A stretch of DNA of 64,000 nucleotides from Biscogniauxia marginata (lineage: Eukaryota > Ascomycota > Sordariomycetes > Xylariales > Xylariaceae). Positions within the stretch are counted from its first letter, which is position 1; each line of letters opens with the position of its first letter. Shown one piece after another: positions 35,771-48,510 of the stretch. Under the pieces are notes generated by a model. It was not told the DNA's origin and did not search any database. It saw only the letters and a program-made list of their open reading frames with translations. The stretch covers positions 22,056-86,055 of the forward strand of contig MU404195.1 in NCBI GenBank assembly GCA_022695795.1, given 5' to 3'. The translations under genes and the position numbers were made by a program.

Positions 35771-38700
35771 TTTCGAGTGAGTAGCCTTCCTATTTAACAA
35801 AATACTATAATTAACTATTAACTTGTCTTAAATTTAATATCTTTTTAACTTTATACTTATTAGGGTTTTCTTTAAAATTTAATTGTTTTTTTAATAAGAC
35901 GTTTTTTAATACTGGTTTTAAAAGTAAAACATGAAATATAAAATGTATTTTAGATTTTTTTAATAACGAGAGTTTATAATTAACTTTTAAGATTATTTCC
36001 TTAATTTTATATGGTTTTAACTTCTTAAATTTAAGTTTTTTGTTAAGCCGTTTTATTTTAATTTAAGGTGTTTTTGTTATTATATCTTATTATTAACGAA
36101 GCAAATAAATCATATTTCTTTTCCTAAGAATTAATCCTTTAATTCTTTTTCTATTATAATACTTTATTATTTTTTTATAGTTATTATTATATTACCTAGA
36201 CTTTTTCGGATAGTACTTCTACTCTCGGGGTTTCTATTTCGACTTTTAATACTTTTATAAATTCGATTAGTTGTTTTTAGACTTCCGCTTTCTACTTATA
36301 TACTACCTCGTATAGTGACATCTTTATATCTTCGTTAACCGAAATGTTATATATTATTTAAGTTATTAATAGCAATTCTACTTAATTATTCATTTCCTAG
36401 TTAATATAACTTCGTAAATATTGTTTTATTATCTAGTTTAATCTCTTTATTTATTTATTTATCTAGGAATAATACGTTATAAATAATTTTTATTTAACTC
36501 TTATTTGTTTTATTAAGTTTATTTAAAATTTTAAAATAAATAACTTATCTTTATTTAAAATAATGCGTTTTGGTAGTTTGTGTTTATTAACGTATTCTTT
36601 TAAGAAATTAAAAGCTAGTTATTTTATTATACTTAACTCGTTAAACGGTAAGAAATAAGCATATTTCATAAGTTTATTAACGATTACCTATATATTATTA
36701 TAAGGTACTCTTATAATAAGATCTTTTAACTTAAGGAGTTTTACTACGAAATCCTATGTAATTATATGTCACGCTTTGTTAAGTATTTAAGTTAATTATA
36801 ATAGTTTATATAGTTTATATCGTGATGTTTTAGCCTTATTATAAACATTATAATTTTTCATAATTCTTTTAACTGTTTATTACATTCTTAAAAAGTTAAA
36901 TTCTTTTTAAAGTCGTTTTATCGTTTTAAAAATTCCTTAGTAACCGTATAAAGGATGTTCGTGGAATTCTTTAACGAATTCGTTTTATACTCGTTTTAAT
37001 ATATAAACCTTTTCCTTATACGAGAGAAGTTCGTTACTAAATCCTTGCTAAAACTACAATTACTTTTCTTTTTAATTATAATTTTCCTTGAAACGTAATT
37101 TCTAGTCTCCTATGTTAATTTGTATATAAACTAATATAATTAATTCGTTATTTTATTATTTAAACATTTAGACATCTCTTTTATTAATTTTTAACTTATA
37201 ATCTCCTTTTCTACTAAGCAAGTCTATTTAAACGTTTTCCTTTCCCTTAATATAATAAATTTTAAAATTAAACTTAAACAAAAAAATCATTTAACGTTTA
37301 TATTTTTAATTAAGCGTTTATATTATTATAAATCATGTAAAATTATTATAATCTAAATAAATATTAATAGGTTCTTTAGTTTTACTAAGCCATAGTTCCT
37401 ATTCTTTTAATGCTTTAATAACTATTAATAGTTCCTTGTTATAAATCTAATAATTTAGTTTAGCACTATGTAGTGCCTTAGATAAGTACGTGACTAAGTA
37501 CCATTTTCCATTATTTTCTAGCTACTTTAAAACTGCTTTAATAGCGAAATCTAAGGCGTTTATCTTTAGTCGCTTCTTTTTGTTTTCGTTTAGGAGTTTA
37601 TATATAACCTCGCTAGTTATTACCTCTTTTAGCTACTAAAAAGCCTATCTAGCTTTTTTAGTAAAATAAAAAGTTTTTCTTATTTTCGCTAAAATAATTA
37701 GTTTTATTAATAGTTTAGTAATTCGCCTAAAATCTTAAATAAGTTATTTAACATAATTAATAAAGCCAAGAAATGCGCGTACGTTTATAACATTCTTAGG
37801 TTTTAACTAATTCTTAATTATTACTATTTTTCCTTTTTAAATATAAATTTCTTTTAGGCTTATTATAAACCTTAAATAATCTAATTTTCTAATATATTAT
37901 TTACTTTTAGTTAAATAAACAAGTAAGTTTATCTTCTCTAGGGCTTTTAACATTTACTTTATATATTATTTATATTTCTTCTCGCCTTTTAAGTAAATTA
38001 ATATATTATCTAAATAAATAAATATAAATTTATCTAGAAATTTACAAAGAACCATTATAATTATATATTAAAATATAATAAGTACGTTAATAAGTTTAAA
38101 CGGCATAACTTTATACTTATAATATCTATATATTGTTTAAAAAGTGATATATTATTTGTATTCTTTAGCTATTTTAATTATATAATAACCATTACGAAGG
38201 TTTAATGCTATAAAGATTTAAGCTTTATTAATTTATTTTCTTATAAGTTTTATTAGTAGTAACGAGTATCCGTTCTTTTTAGTTATCTTATTAAAGTGTT
38301 AGTAATCGATCACTTGTCGCCATACTAGATTTCCTTTTTCATTAATACGTTACTTTCCGTTTTTATCGACCTTTAATACCATAATTGCTAGGTATCTTAA
38401 CGAGGATTTTAATTCTTAAATATATCTTTTATTAAGATCTTTTTAAATTCCTTTTTATAGTACTTTTTATTTTTCCTAATTTATAAGATATATTAAAAAT
38501 AGTTTTAATTATTTTCTTTCTTTAAAATAGATTTAGTGGTTTCATTAGTTATGTTTTAGTAATTCTTTTTTTATTCTATTTTTAAACAATTTATAAAAAC
38601 GTAGGTATTTGCGTAATACTTTTTTCGTTAAATTTTTAAGCTTAGTTACTCGAATTATATAAGCGATATGTTTTGTCTTTATATCCGTTTTTCTAGAATT

Positions 38701-41700
38701 ATTTATAGTACTTATTTCGTAACTTATAATAGTTAATTCCTTTTATTTTTAATCCTAATAAAGCGTGTTTATTTCGAAATTTATTCGTAAATTACTTCTT
38801 TTAAGTTAATTCATTTTTAGCATTATATCGTGACTTAATATATATATAATGTTAAAAATAACTTGCTCGAAATGTTTTTAAATGGTTATTAAGAAAGAAA
38901 CTATTTCTTTTAGCACTTTATTATTCTCGTAATTAAATATATATTCTTCGAAATTTCGTAGTTAATATAAACTTTGTTTATATATTTATAGTATTTTATC
39001 CTTTTAAGTTATTTTAGTTAAAATATAACTTCTATTTACTTTTAAGTTTATAAAGGCTTTATACTCCCTTTTATTATACTTAACCTTAGTTATAATAATA
39101 TTATTAAGTCTTAACTAGACTTTATATAAAGACTTATTATTTATAGCTTCTTACTACCTTACTAGCGAAAACCTTTATTGTTTCTTCTTTTTTAAGTTTC
39201 TTTAAATTATTACAACTCGAATGTCTTTCTATTCTTAGGCTTTCATAAAAGCGTATTTTTAGTAATCGTTATTTAAATAGTTTCTTTAACTACCTTTCAC
39301 GTAATAAGGGGTAAAAAGTCTATCTTTCATATAAAATCTCGCATATTAAAACTTTAATTCTTTTTTAAGGGCCCTTTTATAACTTAAATCTATTTTCTTA
39401 TTAACTCGAAATCTTTTAAGGTTTTAAATTGTTTTCGAATAAAAAGCATAATCCTCGAATTTACTTACTAAAAATAACTTAATATATCCTTATAAGTTTA
39501 TATAAATTTCTAAAAACTCTCTTTTTTTTTTTAAAGTATACTTTAATAATTCGTTTATAACCTAATTTAATTACATGTATTTTTACTTATTATTTTATTA
39601 AGTACTTTCTTACGAAGCCGAACAAATTAATATTATACTTAACTCGTTCTTCGAGTTATTATAAAAGATATAATCCCTTTTATAATTCCCATAATTCTTC
39701 TTCGATTTTGTTTTCTTCGAAACCCGCTCTAAGTAAATCGTGTATATCGTATAATACTAAAATATAACATATATAACCCTTAATAATTACTTCGCGGCTT
39801 CTCTCGAAGCTTAAGTAAAGATAATATGTTTTAAAATAATATGACTATTATGGGACGTTATCGCAAATATACTTATTTTCTTCCGTGTTATTATTTTCTA
39901 GTTCTTAAAAATAATAATTAGTTTTATCCTTAAAACTTCTATATATTTAATAAGCGTCGTTAATATAAAAGCTTTAATATAACGATATATGTTTCTTTTC
40001 TAGTTATTTTTCCATTTTTAGTTTTATTTTAAGTTTTTTACCTAATAATTTATTAAATTAATTAGTATTATTTAAATTTTAATAAATATCGTAACTATTA
40101 TTTATATAAAACCTCCGGTTTAAGCTATTATATTAGCTTTTTCTTTAGTAAGTTTCGTATTTGTCGTCGTTATAATAGTTTTAATATAGCTTATTATAAT
40201 TTAACTCAATTCTTAAGTCGTATTTTAGTTTATAGATATCGTATTTGTACGGTAATTCGCTTTTATTATATCTTTATTTAGCTTGTTTTAATGTGAAATA
40301 CCTTAAATACGAATAATTATACTTTAAATAATCTTTATAATCGACTTAATAATATTTATAACTTTTTTTATAAAGACCTTTTCGTTCTTTTCTACTTTAA
40401 TAATAATAATAATAAATATTTAGTTTATTTCCTTATTATCTTTAAAATAAACCCTTATTTTAAAGGTTTTTTTTTCGGGTTAAGAAATTCCTTTTATTTT
40501 TGGTTTTTATTTCTTGAAACTTCGGTACTCGTTTTTGTAATGTCTTTTTTTCCTATAGTTAAAATATTTAATAATTAATTTATCTTGTTTCTTTTACTCT
40601 TTTTAAGTAGCGTTAATTTTAATGAAGTTTAACTTAATTCTAGTGCCTTTCCTTATTTCGGCACCACTTTTATGATTTCCTCCTTTTTATTATTCGCTGT
40701 TCTTTCGTTATACCGTCTTTTTCTTTTTAAAGTACCGTTCGAAATTTTCGTTATTAATAGCAATTACCATTATAACGTAATCATTAAACTTTCTTAAGTT
40801 CCTCTCTTTATATAAGCTTATTTTATATAGTTTATCCTTTATATAATCCTTTAATCCTTAATAAAATAAATAATATAAACTTTTAATAAGTAATTATAAT
40901 TAACTTACGAGTTTTTTAAACTTAATAACGTAATTTAAAGCCTTTTTATTTTGTTATAGTTTATAAAGTTTAGCTTCGGCTTATTACTTAAGAATTAAGT
41001 TGCCAAATATAAACTTAAGTTGTTTTTTAAACTCTTTATAATCCTTAAAAACCTTTTTTATGTCTCCTTAAGCGTTTAATTTATTTTCTAAATAATCTTT
41101 TAACACTAATTAAAACTAGGTTAAAACAGTTTTAACGAGAAGCTAAGATATTATAAAAACCTTTTATTTCTTAGTAGTAATTATTCCGTGATAAAACCGT
41201 AAATAAATTCCGGCTTAAATTAAAAATCCTTTTAAATCACTCGACCCATTATATTTACTAAATATAATTAGTTTAAAACCTTTTATATTAAGGGTCGTTA
41301 TGTTGTTTTTATCGTTTAAGTTATTAGGGTCGCTATCGTTTAAAGGTAATTTCAGTTATTTATTTTTAAGAGATAAAAGTTATTTTACTTATTTGTTTTC
41401 TTTTTTAGGTGTTTTTTCTTTCTCCTTTTTTTTTCTTTAAATGATTTTTCTTATTAAGCTTTCGAGGTGTCCTCTTAAGACTCTTTTTTAGTTACAACTA
41501 TAATTAACTTTTATATTAATTCTTTTAAACCTTTTTATTATACCGTAAAAAAATTTAAAGTTTTCATTTAAAAGCTCGTTAGTTATTATTCTCTTATTTA
41601 TTTCTTTTTTCATTACTCTTTAGTTTTAAAAGGTATATTTATTTTAAGACGGTTTAATTAAGAGTCTCTTCTTTTAAACTAATATTAAGCACTAATTAAA

Positions 41701-41712
41701 GAGCTATTAAAA

Positions 41713-42156
41713 TATAATAAACCTCCTTATATATTCCTAGTTAACTAACTTTACAAATAAATACGTATTAAGTTTTCTTAATTTAAAAGTAATAATGGTT
41801 TAAAATTAATTCAAGTAATTTATAACGTTTTATTCGTTAAAAAGATTTCAAAGTACTTTTATTATAATATTAAAAAGTAATTATAATCTTAAATTAATAG
41901 CTAAAAAACTAAAATAAATGACTAGAAACAAAGGAAATTCTATTCTTTTTATACTAATTTTTTCTTTCATATAAATAAAGTAAATAGTGAATCGCATATT
42001 CTCAATCCATTATTCACTATTCGTTAAATAGTAAATCGCACATTTTTAATCCACTATTCACTATTTATTAAATAATGAATAACACATTCTTAATTCACTA
42101 TTTACTATTCGTGATTACGTGATCCGCATGTGCTCAATGTTTCGATGGTCGTAACA
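41713..42156 (-). repeat. right LTR (5' LTR relative to pol), 444 bp
   Basis: Begins TATAATAAACCTCC and ends GGTCGTAACA, abutting the TAAAT target duplication. It aligns with the left LTR but is 44 bp longer, because it contains three instead of two copies of a 44-bp internal tandem repeat (about 41985-42115). Confidence 0.85.
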
Positions 42157-42340
42157 TAAATTTCTATATAAAATCGACTTTTTCGAAAATTTATAACTTT
42201 ACATATAAAAATCGTAAAAATTTCGGACCTTTTTTTTTTAATTATATAATTATATAATTTAATTAAAATAAAATTCAAAAAATTAATATTAAAAAACACG
42301 AAAAGAAAACGTGTAAAAACTAAAATTATAACAAAACGCA

Positions 42341-42716
42341 CGGACTGTGACGAACCTCCCTGTGTGTTCCTAGTCAGCTGACTTCACAAGTGAGTGCGTA
42401 CTGGGTTTTCTTGATTTGAAGGTAACCGTGGATTGAGATTGGTTCAAGAGATTCACGATGTCTTGTTCGTCAGAGAGATTTCAAGGTATTCTCACTATAG
42501 TATTAAGGAGTGACTATAGTCTTAGATTGACAGCTAAGGAACTAGAAAATGAATGACTAGATACAGAGGAAATTCCAGTCTACTTATACTTCTTTTCCCC
42601 CCACACTTCCTGTAGTTCTTTTTACTTGATCTTGTGATCTCGCAGCGATCCCGAGATCACTCAAAGGATACCACGTGACCTTAGGTCACGTGATCAAACT
42701 GGGTTGTAACACGGAC
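42341..42716. mobile_element. solo LTR of a related, scarcely mutated element, with target duplication
   Basis: A 366-bp LTR (42346-42711) starts TGTGACGAACC, ends GGTTGTAACA, and is flanked by CGGAC duplications at 42341-42345 and 42712-42716. Its first roughly 240 bp align with the AT-rich LTRs, almost every difference being C-to-T or G-to-A in those copies. Its last 120 bp differ and lack the 44-bp repeats, so it belongs to a related subfamily. It contains two palindromes and a C-run at 42596-42602. There is no internal region, implying LTR-LTR recombination after insertion. Confidence 0.88.
42634..42692. promoter_or_regulatory. palindrome pair with E-boxes in the solo LTR
   Basis: GTGATCTCG (42634-42642) pairs with CGAGATCAC (42652-42660). 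Immediately after, a perfect 10-bp-arm palindrome at 42672-42692 has arms CACGTGACCT and AGGTCACGTG around one T. Each arm carries CACGTG, the E-box bound by bHLH factors. In an LTR these could be U3 transcription-factor sites, but that is inference. Confidence 0.4.
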
Positions 42717-42930
42717 CTTTTTATGTATTTCTTTATATATTTCACTTTTTATTTTTTTAAATTTTACTTTAGTTGAACTATATAATTATATAACTAAAAA
42801 AAAAGGTCCGAGATTTTTATGATTTTTATGCGTAAAGTTATAAATTTTTTAAAAAGTCGATTTTATATAAGAAATTAAATAGCCCACTTGCTTATAAAAC
42901 ACGTTAATATTATAATATTTATATAATAAT

Positions 42931-45900
42931 TTTCTTTTTATTTTATTTAAGATTTTAAATGAATATTTATAAATATTTAAATATTTAATTATATTATTAA
43001 ATGCTTGAGATTTATAACACTTAAAAGTCTTTACTTATTTACATAGAAGGGTAGTAAGTTTAATAGGTTTCAAAAATTTTAACTCTCCTTCTTTAAAGCT
43101 ACCTAGACATACCTTTGAGGCCGTTGGCACTCCAGCACTTTACATTGATTAAGAGCATGCTCAAAATCGCTTAAACTATGTCGAGGCATACATTCATATT
43201 CCCTTGTAATGGTGGAAACGACGTCGGAGCGTGCTTAATAAAACAACTCTTTAACATGGGCAAGGCAAATAGCAGAACTTAGCCAAGTCAGTGCACATGG
43301 TTTTGCGACGATCCTATGAATGACACAAGTTAACGGTAATCAAAACAATGGGTTTTCATTACGGTGCATGCAGATAGTAATCATTAGTTTAAACGGTGCC
43401 CGTTTTGAAACTGGACTGCTTTCTGCATTTAAATTTATGCAAAGGTTGGTTTGGCTTAGGGCAGACTCAGTGGAGGCTCGGGCTAAAAGCGGCATTGCCC
43501 GGTCGAAGCTCTGATATACCTATAGGTAGTCCGTACCTAGGTACTCAATCTTCCTTTAATATCCACCCTTGTCCTTCCCGGATCGCCGTGCCAAAACTGG
43601 GGATTCCAAATTCCTCGGAGTGGCCAATGTATGGAACGCAGCAATCATCCAAACTATTAAATTTTCATTGAATCACAATGCGTTGTTCAACATCTCGTTC
43701 CCATCTGTCTTTCTCTCTCCCCCTCACTTCGCTTGTGGGTGGTATTTTCATTGATTGGCAGCAAGTCATCTTACCTTGACATGTCTAGTGCAATACCTAC
43801 CTCTCACCGTGCTATAATGGTGATAGCGTCATATTTTTTTTTTTTTTTTTCAAATGGCGTTAAGGCAGGAACACGGAAAACACTAACAAGGTGGATTGTC
43901 GGTGGACAAGGCGGCAGCGGCGTGGAAATGTCTGATCGGATGGAGGATGGTTGGCGGAGGTAGGGGCGCATTCCCTCCCGTCACTATATGCTGTACTGTA
44001 CATATGGGGAAAAGGACGGAGTTGTAAGGTGGGCTGGCAGCGTTTGAGATTCGACTGGGATTCGACTGAGCTTGGCAACAGAAAAAAAAATAAAGGGGGG
44101 GTCGCGGGCTTCGTTGGCGTGATGGGACAATTTGATAGGCCGGAATCTCGACGTTGAGGTCTGGTCGAATGTCTGTCCCTCTTCATTTGTTCGAATAGAT
44201 ACTATGCACCATCGGCAACTCGCAAGCGTTCCTCTCCGAGCCGCTTGTCATACCGTTACCTACAACCTCCATGTTTCCAGCGCAAACGGATGTTGTTGGT
44301 GTTGTTGCACAGCTCAATCTTCTTCCCCTGCAAGAAATGTTAGAGAATCCAAGATGGGCTCGTGTCTGTCTGTGTGCTGGTTTCCACATGCGCACCGCAC
44401 ACTACCTAGTCGGTCATCGACCAACAGGTTGTGCAGTCTGTAGGACCAGACACAACATGCCTTACACAGCTAACCTCTGAGACTTGAGCGTTCCTAGCAG
44501 GGACTTTTGGTCTTACACAAGCTGATGCAGGGGCACACATACACAGCAGAGACCAATCCAACCCAGTTTCACGACCGCTCCCAGGTTTTTCAGACCTACA
44601 CGCAGTAGGTTACAATGATGTCGAAATTCTCGACCAGTCGCGTGGCGTCCTCGAGTTTTCCTTTGACGGAACCGCCCCGCTCACCATCGTACCCTCTTCT
44701 CGTCGTCTGAACCTGTTCTGTCTGTGGTGCTTTGCAGATGATCTGCTACCTAAACATTCCCTAGTGGCATGTTTCAACCTCGGACAAGGTCATGACTGTC
44801 ACTTCTTTTGTTTCCCAGGCACCTTGCTGCCACGAGTTCTTGCCCCGCGAATGAACTCGAAACAAAAAGGAAAAGGCAAAAAAAAGAACCGTATCATGAA
44901 GACCCGGGACCCTCCACATGGTGATATCATAACAACAAGAAACATGCCTCGACTACTACCTAAGTATCCTCGCAACTCGTGTATCTCATACACCATACCT
45001 TACCTAGCTCACTGCGATACATTAGGCAATATGTAACTGATAAAATTTCGACAAAAAGGCATCGGTAATTCATTACCACTGAAACTTGGTGGATATCAGG
45101 AAGTTCACCGAATACTACCTACCTCCTTCTAACCTGGTGTACTTATTACTTACCATCAAGCCAACTACCTATGTTTTTGGATTGGTATATGGATTTTGTC
45201 TCTATCTCGTCATCTGATGGATCTACGCGTCAAGGAGCTTCCCAAAAGCAGGTCCGGGCCAAAACATCCAAGCCCACCTTTCTCTTTACAACATCTTCAC
45301 CCCCAGGACTTGTACATATCCACACCGCCCTCTCTACAGTACACTATATACATATATATACCCTTGACACTCCACCGGCTAGGTGTATCTGCGATGTAAC
45401 AGCAGAGACGCCATGTGCTCGGCAATCGCCGTTTGTGGTATTGTACAGAGAAGGCTATGAATATTGCATACTCACATATGTACGTGATTTGGGGAGCTGG
45501 AGAAGAGAAAGTGATAGGCTTGACTTTGAGCTGACGAGTCGTCTCCATCGTGGCAGTTCGATAACCCGTCGATTGCTGGGTACCTAGTACCTACGCAGCA
45601 CTGGCCATGACTGGCTCCGTTGCTAGCGCGGCGATTTTCACACATCTAGATCCTGTGATCTTCGCTGACCGACAACTTTACTTTCCCACGTGCAAGCAAG
45701 CTCGTCGCGGTATATGCATGCGTGCCGAAGTTAGTATAATACTAAATCGGCATCGAATCTCGGATCTAAATAGCCTGTCTTTATAGGGCCAGGGTGCGAA
45801 GAGGGGAGTAAGCAACTAACCGCCTCACTTACAGTATTTTCCTACTTTGCCTAATAACAATAGCATGCCTTGTAGGTACCTAAACGACGCGGCATCTCGA

Positions 45901-47149
45901 GACTCACCTTATCCGATACCTTAATCATTTATTCACCATTCAAAGAATCTCATCAATATAGCAACCAACTTCATCAATGTCATACGTGAGAGAGAAGAGA
46001 TTCGTCCCGTGACCGACCTCAAACAACAGGCTATAGAGGCCTCCTACGACCCATCATCTAATTACGTGGCACCGTATAAATAAAAGCTTTCATACGTTGA
46101 TAATTCGTCAAAAAGATCAGGTGCAAAATCCATGTTCCTTTTCTTCTCAACGGATTTCATTTGCAGATTCTCACACGCCCCCTGAAACGGAGATTAAAAA
46201 TAATCATGATCGCGTGCGGGGCGGAGCTCTTGGCTCGTCCGCTAGGTACCTAACGTTCAGGTTCCACACCAGCCACATATGGCTGTGCTTGATGTGGCTT
46301 GAGCATGATGATGGTGATGATGATATTCCTCAGGTAACTTTAACTAATAGCGACTCTTAATCTTAGTCGAATATACCTATAATGCTTACGAACACGGATC
46401 GGGGGTAAATTCTACTCGATTAGTGACCAGAAAAGACTCTCGTCATCTTGACCATCGAGAGTTAGATTGTGAATCGGTTGGTGCGGCATTCTCGCACATA
46501 ATAGGCCCTGAGGGATATCTCTGAATATTGGGACGAATGGTGATCCGACAGATAGGCTCATATGAATTGTTTAAAATGACAAATGAGCCCGGGTCAAATC
46601 GTTCCCAATAACCGGTCAGCAATTTATCCCTTGCCGCCGCCCTCGCAGCATGCTTGCTCGGAACACGGAGCTCCTCCATCAGATATACAGCGTCTCGAGT
46701 GAAGACTATATTGATGGTGGAATTTGGGTTTGGTATGATCCTACGCGCTCGCCGTTTGCGATCCTCGAAATAAGCTTGTTGCCCGTGTTCTTAGGTTCTT
46801 GCGCGTTTCATACAGAGAACAAGTAAAAATAGTATGCCTTTTGCTCACGGAACCCCTTATTCCCTTGATCTCGCTGGGCTTCTTCGGTCCATATAATTGG
46901 CCACCGTGAAATGTAGGTAGTTCTGCCAGGTCAGTCTAAGTTACACCACTTGGCAATGCCCCCAAATCATGTAGGCTGAAAATGTAGGCCTCACTCGAAA
47001 TTTGTGATAAACTTAAGTGACGAGGCTCCGGCACGTAAAGATCCAATAACCCTTCTGCTTTGAAGAGCTGGTTTTTGGCACGCGTGACGGGACATCGGCC
47101 GTGAGACAGATACGCGGACAAATTGTCAACGGCCGCGGGCTACCTGCTT
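42931..47149. other. 4.2-kb gene-free region right of the transposon island
   Basis: The AT-rich signature ends near 43080. Beyond that I see no gene: open stretches such as 43320-43671, 44132-44443 and 45171-45587 are under 140 codons, overlap others, and have no motif. A 17-T run lies at 43834-43850. Confidence 0.45.
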
Positions 47150-47798
47150 TCAAACCTCGTCCCGCGATTTCTGGACTCTCCGCGCCGCACGCTCGGCCAT
47201 CTCGATGCGCGACTCGACGCCGGCGACGAAGTTGGAGTAGCCCATGACGTCGCGCTCGTACCACTGGCGCACGACGACCTCGCTGCGGGCCCGCAGCCGG
47301 GCGATCTCGGCCGCCTGCGCTAGCTGCGTCGCCTCGACGCCCTTCATCTTCGGCAGCAGCGCGGCGAGGGCGGCGGACTGGGCCGGATCCGGCACGGGCG
47401 TGTCGGAGATGGCGGTGAGGGCGGACGCGGTCGCCGGGTACGAGGACGCAGCCGCGAGGATGACGGCGCGGAGGGCGTCCTGGGACAGCTCGGAGGGCGG
47501 CTCGGCGGGCGGCGGGGGGTGGAACAGCGAGGGCTGGGACTTGTCTATAGTTGTTGGGATTAGCTGCGAACTGTCACGTAGACTAGGAATCGGACGTACA
47601 GAGCCGCAAGAGCTCGGCATAGACGCGTATACGCTGGAGGAGTATCGAGAAGCGGTGTTCGAGCTCGTGCATGCTCCGGGCAGCTGAGACCTTGGGCTGC
47701 GGCGACGAGTGGCCGTAGAGGAGATACTCGATGCGCGAGAGCCGCGCCTCTAGCAGAGCTATGGTGGACAGAGAGGTCTCGTCTAGTGTGGAATCCAT
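47150..47798 (-). CDS. ro-10: nuclear distribution protein RO10 (dynactin p24-like)
   Basis: Two exons on the minus strand (47798-47600, 47544-47150) with a 55-nt intron containing a GCTAATC branch site, 197 residues. An upstream in-frame ATG at 47807 would add three residues. The N-terminus MDSTLDETSLSTIALLEARL then SRIEYLLYG and LEHRFSILL matches fungal RO10. The second half is Ala-rich and helical (AAEIARLRARSEVVVRQWYE) and ends in a coiled coil. RO10 is required for nuclear migration with dynein/dynactin and is thought to be the p24 shoulder subunit. Exon 2 is very GC-rich, which explains the long antisense open frames there. Confidence 0.82.
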
Positions 47799-48510
47799 TG
47801 TGTGCATCTTGTGCCTCCTTCAATCTGTCGTGTCGACTTCCTTGAGGAATATTCCTCCCAGTCGTAGTGTGGGTATTCGTCGCGGGTTGGAATGGTCAAT
47901 CGGGGAGAAGTGGAATTGCATATGCAATGGCGAACTGTGCCTATTAGTTTAGGTAACGGTTAGGTAAATGCAGTGGTTGTAGCTGCTATGCCTATTAGGG
48001 CGGGCTGGGGCTGCCTTCAGCTGATTGGCCCTGGAGAGCTGACAACGCCGCTAATACGAGCCTAACGTAATAAAAGTTTGGGGGTGGCTTTAATTTCCAA
48101 GACAGCTGTCACTGTCATGTCAACCAACGTCCCGGCAGCAACATCTCAATAGCCTCGTCATCCCCCGTCCGTCCGACGAACGTATGATTTGCCGGCCGAC
48201 CATCTCCTCCCTCTCCTATCTCGTATGCCCAGCATAAACATCACCGGCTCGGCATCTGATCTGTCGACTGTATGTGCGCGCGAGACCCGGCGAGCAGAAG
48301 AGTTGCGGTGGCGGGCACGAGCACGAGCACATGTGTAGCCGGTTAAAGCGCCACAGAGGCCTACAAAGGACGAGGGCCGCTTAGTCTCGTTGTACCTTCG
48401 TCTTGCTGTCTCGATTCGATGAACGACCGTACTTGCTTGAAATAACCTGTGTTTCAACCGCCCGTACTACCAGTTTGGGAGACCATTTACACCAGGGCCC
48501 GCCCTAGGCT
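47799..48510. other. divergent promoter region
   Basis: About 0.7 kb between ro-10 (minus) and the transporter gene (plus), so it should contain both promoters. No other gene is seen; the open frame at 48158-48457 minus has no motif. Confidence 0.5.

Larger units (their letters stand above)
34613..42156 (-). mobile_element. RIP-mutated Ty3/gypsy LTR retrotransposon
   Basis: A 7,544-bp element bounded by direct LTRs and flanked by identical 5-bp target duplications TAAAT (34608-34612 and 42157-42161). The interior is extremely AT-rich with stops throughout. The minus strand still reads as Ty3/gypsy pol. Reverse transcriptase includes ALNLRNGYYIIKIA near 38200 and YLDN (ancestral YxDD) at 38005-38016. 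The RT/RNase H connection RAFLGFINY is at 37741-37800, RNase H with NALDFAIKAVLK at 37521-37560 and YLSKALHSAKLNY just beyond. An integrase zinc-binding region lies around 36780-36960. Gag would lie toward 40-41.6 kb and is not readable. The order RT-RNaseH-IN on one strand identifies Ty3/gypsy. The element is inactive. Confidence 0.88.
34540..42930. mobile_element. old inverted-repeat (palindromic) element carrying two nested LTR insertions
   Basis: DNA on both sides of the two LTR insertions forms one large inverted repeat. The left inner arm, about 42157-42285, matches the reverse complement of about 42765-42880. Shared landmarks include TATAAAATCGACTTTTT, ATTTATAACTTTAC, TCGGACC followed by nine T, and TTATATAATTATATA. 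The outer arms also match: TATAAGCGAGTGG at 34572-34584 is the reverse complement of 42884-42896 with one C-to-T change. The left arm is therefore cut by the 7.5-kb retroelement (34613-42156), and the centre by the solo LTR (42346-42711). Without them the element would be roughly 0.5-0.7 kb with arms over 150 bp and no visible coding capacity, MITE-like. Its outer ends are not precisely defined. Confidence 0.65.

Noticed and set aside
34450..43000. CRISPR-like or satellite array in the AT-rich block
   Set aside because: Repetition is explained by two LTRs, a solo LTR, a 44-bp LTR-internal repeat and a large inverted repeat; there are no regularly spaced spacers and the host is a eukaryote.
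47244..47687. 147-codon plus-strand frame
   Set aside because: Antisense shadow of ro-10.
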